Below, piece after piece: positions 1 through 4,951 of a stretch of 14,571 nucleotides of DNA. Within the stretch, counting starts at the first letter, position 1, and the number at the start of each line of letters is the position of its first letter. This DNA comes from DAMCAP01 sp964370205 (lineage in GTDB: Bacteria; Bacillota; Clostridia; Oscillospirales; Ruminococcaceae), in contig CAYJIK010000049.1 in assembly GCA_964370205.1 (NCBI GenBank), positions 1 through 14,571 on the forward strand, written 5' to 3'. The notes beneath the pieces were generated by a model. That model was not told the origin of the DNA. It ran no database searches and saw only the letters and a program-made list of their open reading frames with translations. The position numbers were made by a program, and so were the translations under genes.

Positions 1-323
1 TGTGACGAAATTGTAATAACGCACAAAACTTGTAGGGGCGAACCTGTGTGTTCGCCCGAAACTAATGGTAAAAACCACGGTTTCGGGCGGTCACACAGGA
101 CCGCCCCTACGCAATTTCGACAAATTAATGAAATTAATTCTATTTCGTCGCAAACCCTTCTTAGGTGTGTAAATAAATGTTGCAACCTGTCCTGAAAGCT
201 GACGAGACAAGCGGTAAACGCTCGTTTTGAGGACAATATGGCTGCCGTGCTTTTTCTCTATAGACGATTGCTACAGGGAAATATCCGGAGTGACTGTCCA
301 CTGCATAACGCATTGGTTGTGGC
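1..323. other. Intergenic region with palindromic repeat and unassigned structured stretch
   Basis: No convincing gene of normal size lies here. Positions 32-110 hold a palindromic repeat (separate entry). Positions 188-235 can fold on either strand: TGTCCT (188-193) pairs with AGGACA (230-235), enclosing ACGAG (202-206) with CTCGT (221-225). On the plus strand two tiny frames lie in series, 177-230 (17 codons) and 238-327 (29 codons). The second follows a GAGGA sequence but runs into the end of the flavodoxin gene on the other strand. I recognise neither. Confidence 0.4.
32..110. repeat. Palindromic repeat made of two self-complementary hairpins
   Basis: The outer arms (32-62 and 80-110) are inverted copies of each other, matching at 27 of 31 positions and beginning and ending GTAGGGGCG / CGCCCCTAC. 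Each arm is also a perfect hairpin. GGGCGAAC (36-43) pairs with GTTCGCCC (50-57) around a 6-base loop, and GGGCGGTC (85-92) pairs with GACCGCCC (99-106). The four differences between arms are paired changes that keep both small stems intact. Several related GTAGGGGCG hairpins occur elsewhere in the window, so this is an interspersed, probably non-coding element. Confidence 0.85.
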
Positions 324-740
324 TTAACTTAGGTCTACCTTGATGTCTGAGATGTCCTTCCCTACTACGTCTATCACGCATTTGAAGCGGTCACGGTGCT
401 TTAGCTTTGTGCCGAGGGAGGTGGGGATTAGCGTTATTTGGTGTTTGAATGTGTCGAGGTCTCGCAGGAAGGTGTTGACTGCCGGAGGGAAACCGCCTGC
501 CCAGACGGGGAATACCAGGATAATGTCGCTGTCGTTGTCGAGGGTTGGCGGAGTGTATGTTATGGGGAGGTATTCTTTTTTGGAGGCTTTGGCACCGCCT
601 CTCAAAAAGCCCATAATGCCGTCCCAGTTTTCTTTGTCGGTGATTTTGTGCAGTGGGCAGGAATGCTCTGCCGCAAGCTTCTTGGCGAGTTTTTCGCTTC
701 TGCCTGTTCTGGTGTAGTAGTAGATTTGTGGGTTTTTCAT
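324..740 (-). CDS. Small flavodoxin-family protein
   Basis: This 138-residue protein looks like a short-chain flavodoxin, a soluble cytoplasmic FMN electron carrier. Near the N-terminus, YYTRTGRSEKLAKKLA has the form of the flavodoxin phosphate-binding loop followed by helix 1. About residues 75-95, the stretch VFPVWAGGFPPAVNTFL matches the conserved P-V-W-x-G-x-x-P segment that packs on the flavin. The frame stays open further upstream to 905, but the start is set at 740. An AAAGGAG ribosome binding site lies just before that ATG, and the upstream extension is low-complexity and overlaps a palindromic repeat. I see neither a clear promoter nor a strong terminator. The partner is unknown, but PFOR in this window is a plausible electron donor (inference). 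Confidence 0.85.
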   Translation of the reverse strand: MKNPQIYYYTRTGRSEKLAKKLAAEHSCPLHKITDKENWDGIMGFLRGGAKASKKEYLPITYTPPTLDNDSDIILVFPVWAGGFPPAVNTFLRDLDTFKHQITLIPTSLGTKLKHRDRFKCVIDVVGKDISDIKVDLS

Positions 741-1066
741 GGGGTGCTCCTTTCGTGGTGTGTTGTTATTATGGGGGCGTTTCTTTTTTTGGGGGGGTTG
801 TATAGACTTGGGGGGTGGCGCTCGGGTTTGTAGGTGGCGGAAATAAGTACGTTCGGGCGGTAGCCATCCGCCCAAGGGGCGGAAAGAAACCACAGTTTTG
901 CCCACTAAGGCAAAATTGTGGTTTCTTAGTCGGCTCGCAAGCCGACATGGCTACCGCCCGGACGTACTTATTTACGCTACCGACCTTCGGGGGGATAGCG
1001 TAAAAATTCCGCCCTGAGCCTACAAAAAACCGCAGTTTTCCACATTCCAAGCCTCAGCTGTTAAAG
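741..1066. other. Intergenic region dominated by a cruciform-forming element
   Basis: Apart from the large inverted repeat at 830-984, this stretch holds a T-run followed by seven Gs (about 784-797) in the flavodoxin upstream region and no supportable gene. I found no good sigma-A promoter for the flavodoxin here. Confidence 0.5.
830..984. repeat. Cloverleaf/cruciform inverted repeat with three internal hairpins
   Basis: The outer arms 841-867 and 947-973 are complementary at 26 of 27 positions, and pairing continues imperfectly out to 830 and 984. The interior is fully consumed by three hairpins with single-base linkers. CCGCCC (868-873) pairs with GGGCGG (877-882). A 19-bp stem with one mismatch joins 884-902 to 909-927. 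GTCGGCT (929-935) pairs with AGCCGAC (940-946). The result is a four-way junction drawn like a cloverleaf. It is not a tRNA: the stems are too long and there are no tRNA consensus bases. GGGCGG (855-860) can alternatively pair with CCGCCC (868-873), like the other GTAGGGGCGG hairpins in the window, so it may be a composite of that family. It resembles non-autonomous mobile palindromes, but I see no target-site duplication. Confidence 0.85.
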
Positions 1067-1110
1067 ACAAAGCACCTGTTCAGCCGTTAATGGTCGAGCA
1101 AGTGCTTTGT
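1067..1110 (-). terminator. Probable intrinsic terminator of the C-S lyase gene
   Basis: A 15-position stem (1067-1081 with 1096-1110; both mismatched positions can form G-U pairs as RNA) closes a 14-base loop. It starts 22 bases past the stop codon of the leftward gene. The U-tract that follows is short, so confidence is moderate. Confidence 0.55.
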
Positions 1111-1132
1111 TTTACCTTATGTTTAGATTAGT

Positions 1133-2314
1133 TTAGCGTGTGAATATCTTTTCAAGACGCTTGCAAGCTTCCTCAACGTAGGACTTGGGGCAAGCGAGGT
1201 TGAATCTGATATAGCCGTCGCCCTTGTAGGAGCGGCCGTCGTTAACGATGATACCTGCGTCGGACAGCGCCTTCATTACAGTGTCAGCGTCCATTCCGCA
1301 CTCTTCGATGTTTACCCAGTTTAGGTAAGTCGCCTGCGGTATGCCTGCCTTAACGCCCTTAAAGCCGTTCATAAAGTCGACGAAGTACTTGTGGTTTTCG
1401 AGGATGTAAGCGTTCATCTCGTCAACCCACTGTGCGCCGTGCTCGTATGCGCCTGTACATGCTGTCATGGACATTAGGTTTGTGCCGTTATAGTGTGTTG
1501 CGGAAGCTACCTTTTGTATGCGCTTGTTTAGAGCAGCGTTGTAGCAGAGCGAGTATGCGCCGATAAGACCTGCCAGGTTGAAGGTCTTGCTGGGGGCGTA
1601 TAGTGCTACTGTGATGTCCTTGCCGCCTTCTACCATTGTTGTGGGGATGTGCTTTACGGATTTGTCCAGTATAAAGTCTGCCCATATTTCGTCGGACAGT
1701 ATAGTAACGCTGTGCTTTTTACAAACTTCAACAACCTTTTCAACTTCCCACTTTTCCCAAACACGGCCTGTGGGGTTGTGAGGCGAGCAGAAGATTAACA
1801 GCGGAATATTGTCAGTAGTAAACTGCTTTTCCATATCTTCAAAGTCAATTCTGAATACACCGTTCTCGTCCTGCTTTAGGTGGGAGTAGACCAGTGTACG
1901 GCCGAGGTTACCGACTGTGCCTTGGAAGCCGGTGTATGTAGGCCCGTGAACCATGATTTTATCGCCGGGTTGTGTGAAAGCTACAACTCCGCTGGCAACT
2001 CCGCCCAGTACCGAGTTTTGGTACATAACAGTCGCACGTGAAATTCCCTCTTGGCCAAAGCGAGCCTTCTGCCAGCTTGCTATTGCGTCAAAATATGTGT
2101 CGGGTGTGAAGGAGTACCCGAAGATGGGGTGTTCCATTCTCTTTTTCATTGCGTCGATTATGAAGTGAGGTGTTTCAAAATCCATGTCGGCAACCCACAT
2201 CGGCACGATGTTTTCGTGCTCGGAGTACATTCTTGCACCGGGGGTCTTGGGCATATCCCACTTTAGGGAGTTGGTTCCTGCGCGGTCGATAACCTTGTCG
2301 AAATTGTAGGCCAT
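1133..2314 (-). CDS. patB: MalY/PatB-family PLP-dependent C-S lyase (cystathionine beta-lyase type)
   Basis: This 393-residue protein belongs to fold-type I PLP enzymes of the MalY/PatB group. Known members cleave cystathionine or cysteine to pyruvate, ammonia and a thiol or sulfide in the cytoplasm. Visible marks are the N-terminal VPMWVADMDF (about residues 37-46), SPHNPTGRVW with Asn180, SDEIW with Asp208 that contacts the PLP ring nitrogen, and APSKTFNLAGL with the Schiff-base Lys243. YIRFNLACP carries Arg370, which binds the substrate carboxylate. The length is normal for the family. The ATG at 2312-2314 has an AAAGGAAG ribosome binding site eight bases upstream. The gene has its own promoter (2412-2440) and terminator (1067-1110), so it appears monocistronic. 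The family is certain, but the exact substrate is not: cystathionine lyase, cysteine desulfhydrase and an aminotransferase side role are all possible. The symbol is by family only. Confidence 0.93.
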   Translation of the reverse strand: MAYNFDKVIDRAGTNSLKWDMPKTPGARMYSEHENIVPMWVADMDFETPHFIIDAMKKRMEHPIFGYSFTPDTYFDAIASWQKARFGQEGISRATVMYQNSVLGGVASGVVAFTQPGDKIMVHGPTYTGFQGTVGNLGRTLVYSHLKQDENGVFRIDFEDMEKQFTTDNIPLLIFCSPHNPTGRVWEKWEVEKVVEVCKKHSVTILSDEIWADFILDKSVKHIPTTMVEGGKDITVALYAPSKTFNLAGLIGAYSLCYNAALNKRIQKVASATHYNGTNLMSMTACTGAYEHGAQWVDEMNAYILENHKYFVDFMNGFKGVKAGIPQATYLNWVNIEECGMDADTVMKALSDAGIIVNDGRSYKGDGYIRFNLACPKSYVEEACKRLEKIFTR

Positions 2315-2341
2315 TTGTATTACTTCCTTTCAAAAATTATT

Positions 2342-2399
2342 GTATCGTGAAAATATGTATAACACATCGTAAAGGCGAGTTCCGCCATGCGCACGATAC
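2342..2399 (-). promoter_or_regulatory. Inverted repeats in the leader of the C-S lyase gene
   Basis: GTATCGTG (2342-2349) and CACGATAC (2392-2399) are a perfect 8-bp inverted repeat. Inside it, GGCG (2374-2377) pairs with CGCC (2383-2386). The distal arm can alternatively pair with ATCGT just upstream of that inner hairpin, so two exclusive folds are possible. The element lies between the predicted promoter and the start codon. It is either an operator or an RNA switch; no known riboswitch is recognised. Confidence 0.3.
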
Positions 2400-2411
2400 T
2401 TTACCTACTTA

Positions 2412-2440
2412 ATAATATCATGTTTTCAGAAGATAAACAA
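2412..2440 (-). promoter_or_regulatory. Predicted sigma-A promoter of the C-S lyase gene
   Basis: Read on the minus strand, a -35 TTGTTT (2435-2440) and a -10 TATTAT (2412-2417) are separated by 17 bp. Transcription would start near 2405, giving a leader of about 90 bases. Confidence 0.5.
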
Positions 2441-3034
2441 GTAGAGAAATCAATAAAATCCCAGAAATCAGTAAGAAATTTAAGGGAAATGGGCGAAGTT
2501 AGGAGTTTTAATATATTTTAACAGCGGTAGGGCTTTTGCAGTGGGGGGATAGGGGGCTATGAGGGCAACCCGAGGCGAGTGGAGGTGAGCTCTTGACCGA
2601 TCGCTACCTAAAAGAAAGATGATGTGGGGCGGTCAAGTTGGCACGCTCCGCCGCCGAGGTGGGGGTGAAAACGTGCGATTGCATTTACCGCTCGGTGGGG
2701 GTGACATCTTGGATGTAAAACAGAGGGCTAACATGAATAAAACACCACCTCCGTAGGGGCGCATAATGACCGCAAAACGGTCATATCCATATCCGCCCTC
2801 ACCCTAATTCCGCACGCTTCCTTCTGTGGTAGGAACCAAACCTCCCCACATTCCACACGCCCTCCTCTGTGGATAATCCTACTACCCCCAAACCACGCAT
2901 GAACTGCTGGATTTTCAGACGTATAAATGCCCACCCAACAGAACTTCGGCCAAACACCACCGTCCCGCCGCAATTCCTACCCCCATCAACTGCAAAACAA
3001 GTATTTGTGCTCCTGCTTTTTAACAGAAATCAGC
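2441..3034. other. Intergenic region filled largely by an interspersed repeat
   Basis: No supportable gene is present. Short open frames on both strands here are proline-rich by-products of the repeat at 2566-2874. No clear terminator for the flavodoxin gene ending at 3035 is visible. Confidence 0.5.
2566..2874. repeat. Interspersed modular repeat, copy A
   Basis: The block contains, in order, CGAGGCGAGTGGAG and a TTGACCG...CGGTCAA inverted repeat (about 2593-2636). Then come CACGCTCCGCCGCCGAGG with a G-run, CTCGGTGGGGGTGA, a GTAGGGGCG palindrome whose core is ATGACCG-CAAAA-CGGTCAT, and a tail ending CTCTGTGG. The same modules in the same order recur at 11144-11640 and 14394-14571. The tail module appears twice here (about 2810-2830 and 2852-2872). 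No protein-coding potential is seen. Confidence 0.75.
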
Positions 3035-3583
3035 CTAAACAGTGTCCCCCGACTCGTACACTCTATCGCCGTGTCCCATTTTTGCAAGTATCTTTGCTGT
3101 AAAGTCTGCCGCTTTGTGGAGGTCGTAAGCGGTGGGGTGGCCTGCTGACTGTATGTAGCTTTGGAACATTTCGGGGGACAGCCTGCCACGCTCGCCCTCG
3201 GGGATTTTCAGCTTTTGGACGGTTCTCATGAGGTCGATGCTCCCTCGACATAGAAAGTGACCCAGGAGGTTGTTTTGCTCTGACACAAGCTCCTCGACCC
3301 TCTTTGCGGTGCTAAGCGCATACGGCGAATTTGCCTCCACCCCTATCGTCCCGAGGATTATGATGTTCTTGTCCTTCATTTTTGCTATCAAGTTTTTCAC
3401 GTCGGCGTCGGCATTTCCTTTATCGCACCAGTAGGTGATGATAAACGTATCGAACTTTTCTATCACCTCGTCAGTTATATAGGCGATGTTATAAGGCCCT
3501 ACCTTGTTGTCCACCACCGAGGCCGCCGCCTCCGCTAGTTTATAGCCGTTGCCTGTGATTGTAGAGAAAATTACAGCTATCAT
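3035..3583 (-). CDS. Flavodoxin-family protein (Flavodoxin_3 / BilS-like)
   Basis: This 182-residue cytoplasmic protein begins with a flavodoxin phosphate loop, FSTITGNGYKLAEA (residues 6-19). It continues with FDTFIITYWCDKGNADADVKNLI, ILGTIGV, and LGHFLCRGSIDL, then a C-terminal helix rich in charged residues. The W-x-D-K-G-x-A-D segment, the L-G-x-F-x-C-x-G-x-I-D segment and the H-P/D-L-x-x-A-x-x-F tail are what I associate with the Flavodoxin_3 group. That group includes BilS, the flavodoxin accompanying the gut bilirubin reductase. No reductase gene lies beside it here, so no bilirubin role should be assumed. The start at 3583 follows a GGGAG ribosome binding site, and a promoter is predicted at 3615-3643. 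The upstream neighbour is a probable gene remnant. Confidence 0.85.
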   Translation of the reverse strand: MIAVIFSTITGNGYKLAEAAASVVDNKVGPYNIAYITDEVIEKFDTFIITYWCDKGNADADVKNLIAKMKDKNIIILGTIGVEANSPYALSTAKRVEELVSEQNNLLGHFLCRGSIDLMRTVQKLKIPEGERGRLSPEMFQSYIQSAGHPTAYDLHKAADFTAKILAKMGHGDRVYESGDTV

Positions 3584-3614
3584 TTTACGTCTCCCTTCGT
3601 TTTTCGTTATCTTA

Positions 3615-3643
3615 ACTATACAGCTACCGCCCTATAAAATCAA
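3615..3643 (-). promoter_or_regulatory. Predicted sigma-A promoter of the Flavodoxin_3 gene
   Basis: On the minus strand a -35 TTGATT (3638-3643) and a -10 TATAGT (3615-3620) are 17 bp apart, about 30 bases before the start codon. Confidence 0.5.
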
Positions 3644-3710
3644 CACTTGCTTGGTATGTTGTGAAAATAGAAGGCGAGTTTAATATATGCTTGCTTTCTG
3701 ATGGTTCTTG

Positions 3711-3854
3711 TCATCTCGTGGCTTCATAACCGCCGTCGCTACCGACAACAGCACTTGCGTCTACCTGTGCGATGTCCTTTTTAATCGTGGTGGCTACACC
3801 ATCGCTTGTGAGATCGGCGGATAGTGTCGAGAAACGCTTGATGTGATGTTGCAA
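3711..3854 (-). pseudogene. Possible gene remnant, unrecognised
   Basis: The minus-strand frame from a TTG at 3854 to a TGA at 3711 would encode 47 residues, including FSTLSADLTSDG and KKDIAQVDASAVVG. Its composition and G/C-ending codons (GCC, GGC, GAC, ATC) resemble the real genes in this window and differ from the A/T-rich surroundings. There is no ribosome binding site and no ATG, and an intrinsic terminator sits just upstream. It may therefore be the C-terminal scrap of a lost gene. I cannot name a family, and it could be chance. Confidence 0.3.
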
Positions 3855-3881
3855 TTGGTGAGGTGTGGGTGGTGAAAGCAT

Positions 3882-3917
3882 AAAAAAAGAACGGTCATTT
3901 TCATGCCGTTCTTTTTA
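3882..3917 (-). terminator. Intrinsic terminator closing the mini-gene transcription unit
   Basis: AAAAAGAACGG (3884-3894) pairs with CCGTTCTTTTT (3906-3916). An inner CAT/ATG extension (3896-3898 with 3903-3905) sits on a 4-base loop, with one bulged base. On the minus strand the stem is followed by a run of Ts. It lies downstream of all six mini-genes. It could work in both directions. Confidence 0.85.
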
Positions 3918-4079
3918 TTTTGAATTGTACATTTCGATCGTGTTTCCTTTCGATTGTGCGATTTATTTGCAGTGTAGGACGTAATACTTCGTTTTTTTGT
4001 GTGCAATGTTCTTTCACAGTCCTTGTACTCTCTTATATATAACGGTGGCTTGTGCCGATTTTTGCTATCTTGTAGCTTT

Positions 4080-4115
4080 CCGTTATTGTACCTGTGAGGT
4101 TTATTACACTTTAAT
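4080..4115 (-). pseudogene. Decayed seventh copy of the NPxRYKNG mini-gene
   Basis: The minus-strand sequence around ACAGGTACAATAACGG lines up with the core of the neighbouring mini-genes. Where the other copies have ATG it has ATT. It also carries one extra base, so the core (HRYNNGK in the shifted frame) is not in frame with that position, and in-frame stops intervene. No good ribosome binding site precedes it. I read it as a broken duplicate at the distal end of the array. Confidence 0.45.
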
Positions 4116-4155
4116 GTTGGGGTAAAGCTTTAGGGTTGTGCGCTTGGGTTGCGGT

Positions 4156-4200
4156 TTAGTTGTCGCCGTTTTTGTACCTGTTTGGGTTTTTGGTTGTCAT
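4156..4200 (-). CDS. Mini-gene 6: 14-residue peptide with NPxRYKNG core
   Basis: It encodes MTTKNPNRYKNGDN. The net charge is about +2, with no hydrophobic stretch or cysteine. An AAGGGGGAA sequence, the weakest ribosome binding site of the set, lies about six bases before the ATG. This is the last intact copy in the transcription unit, separated from mini-gene 5 by 206 bases of A-rich sequence without features I can identify. The core matches the other five copies, but the first four residues differ. Function unknown. Confidence 0.6.
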   Translation of the reverse strand: MTTKNPNRYKNGDN

Positions 4201-4406
4201 AAAACGTTCCCCCTTGGGTTGTTTTATTTGTTTTTATGGGTTTACTTTTTGCTCTCGGTTTTTGCTTTTTTTCATTTTTCGAGTTAACTGTAAGCTATTG
4301 CTGTTTTTGCTGTTTGTATTTTGTTTTTTGCTATGTGTTTCCAGTGTACACTTGCGTTTAACTCGGACAATGTTTTATGTGGGATTTTACTTTAGTGTGA
4401 TGTTTG

Positions 4407-4457
4407 CTAGTTTGTATTGTCGCCGTTCTTGTACCTGTAGGGGTTGTACTTTCTCAT
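4407..4457 (-). CDS. Mini-gene 5: 16-residue peptide with NPxRYKNG core
   Basis: It encodes MRKYNPYRYKNGDNTN, net charge about +3. The ribosome binding site AAAGGAAGGG lies four bases before the ATG. From that site through the glycine codon it is almost identical to mini-gene 4, with one synonymous change (TAC for TAT), after which the two diverge completely. It is thus a recent duplicate in which only the ribosome binding site and the conserved core were kept. Unrecognised family; function unknown. Confidence 0.7.
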   Translation of the reverse strand: MRKYNPYRYKNGDNTN

Positions 4458-4535
4458 AATACCCTTCCTTTCGGCACATTTAGTTGTGGGTTTTGCTTGC
4501 TTTCTTTGGTTTGCTATTGATTTTGTGCTTGTGGC

Positions 4536-4589
4536 TTACGCCACTGAGTACTCGCCGTTCTTGTACCTGTAGGGGTTATACTTTCTCAT
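4536..4589 (-). CDS. Mini-gene 4: 17-residue peptide with NPxRYKNG core
   Basis: It encodes MRKYNPYRYKNGEYSVA, net charge about +3 and rich in tyrosine. AAAGGAAGGG lies four bases before the ATG. The stop codon sits in the loop of a small hairpin, GTGGC (minus strand) with GCCAC, at 4531-4544. Mini-gene 3 has an equivalent hairpin at its stop codon. Unrecognised family. Confidence 0.7.
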   Translation of the reverse strand: MRKYNPYRYKNGEYSVA

Positions 4590-4655
4590 AATACCCTTCC
4601 TTTCAGTACGCTGGTTCTCGGTCTACATACGGTCCGCATACATCTTGTGACTTCT

Positions 4656-4709
4656 TTACGTCACTGTATGCTCGCCGTTTTTGTTTCTTGGTGGAGTTAG
4701 CTTGTTCAT
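4656..4709 (-). CDS. Mini-gene 3: 17-residue divergent peptide with PxRxKNG core
   Basis: It encodes MNKLTPPRNKNGEHTVT. This is the most diverged copy: Asn before the Pro has become Thr and Tyr after the Arg has become Asn, while P-x-R-x-K-N-G-E is kept. Its ribosome binding site, AAAGGAGGA, is the strongest of the set. The stop codon lies in the loop of a GTGAC/GTCAC hairpin (4647-4664). Retention of the core despite divergence elsewhere supports a translated product. Confidence 0.65.
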   Translation of the reverse strand: MNKLTPPRNKNGEHTVT

Positions 4710-4749
4710 AAAGTCCTCCTTTACCTCTGCGGCGGATTCCTTTAAATGA

Positions 4750-4800
4750 TTAGGCTACGTTGTCGCCATTCTTGTACCGTGATGGATTTCTGTTTTTCAT
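4750..4800 (-). CDS. Mini-gene 2: 16-residue peptide with NPxRYKNG core
   Basis: It encodes MKNRNPSRYKNGDNVA, net charge about +3. AAAGGAAGGG lies five bases before the ATG. The core uses different synonymous codons from its neighbours (CCA for Pro, CGG for Arg, AAT for the core Asn). It starts 28 bases after the stop of mini-gene 1. Unrecognised family. Confidence 0.7.
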   Translation of the reverse strand: MKNRNPSRYKNGDNVA

Positions 4801-4828
4801 AAAAACCCTTCCTTTCGGTTTGGTGGGT

Positions 4829-4873
4829 TTACAGTTCTCCGTTTTTGTACCTTGCGGGATTTTTGCGTTTCAT
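4829..4873 (-). CDS. Mini-gene 1: 14-residue peptide with NPxRYKNG core, promoter-proximal
   Basis: It encodes MKRKNPARYKNGEL, net charge about +4, and is the first frame after the promoter at 4923-4951. The leader is about 43 bases. A GGGAGGG ribosome binding site lies five bases before the ATG. There is no signal peptide, membrane segment or cysteine, so export or modification would need unusual machinery, none of which is encoded nearby. Unrecognised family. Confidence 0.7.
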   Translation of the reverse strand: MKRKNPARYKNGEL

Positions 4874-4922
4874 AAAATCCCTCCCTTTTGTGCTTTGGGT
4901 CTTTGGTTTTTTCCTTGTCTAC

Positions 4923-4951
4923 ACTATAACATAAGATACTAAATGTGTCAA
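4923..4951 (-). promoter_or_regulatory. Near-consensus sigma-A promoter of the mini-gene array
   Basis: On the minus strand the -35 is a perfect TTGACA (4946-4951), the spacer is 17 bp, and the -10 is TATAGT (4923-4928). This is the best promoter match in the window. Transcription should start near 4916 and run through all six mini-genes to the terminator at 3882-3917. Confidence 0.8.

Noticed and set aside
32..110. Hairpin repeats as a CRISPR array
   Set aside because: The repeat units are palindromic inverted copies at irregular spacing, without regular direct repeats, spacers or cas genes.
784..797. T-run followed by seven Gs as a phase-variable tract controlling the flavodoxin gene
   Set aside because: It is about 45 bases or more from the start codon and I found no promoter whose spacing it would alter. 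Without strain data it is only a homopolymer.
740..905. N-terminal extension of the small flavodoxin gene to 905
   Set aside because: The extension is low-complexity, overlaps the cruciform palindrome, and the internal ATG at 740 has a good ribosome binding site and the usual flavodoxin start.
841..973. Cloverleaf fold as a tRNA or tRNA-like gene
   Set aside because: Stem lengths (27, 6, 19 and 7 bp) do not fit a tRNA, and no T-loop, D-loop or anticodon consensus is present.
4160..4459. Plus-strand open frame of 99 codons, hydrophobic and cysteine/phenylalanine-rich, opposite the mini-genes
   Set aside because: It is the antisense of two mini-genes and their A-rich spacer. The hydrophobicity comes from T-rich sequence, and its apparent repeats mirror the mini-gene cores.
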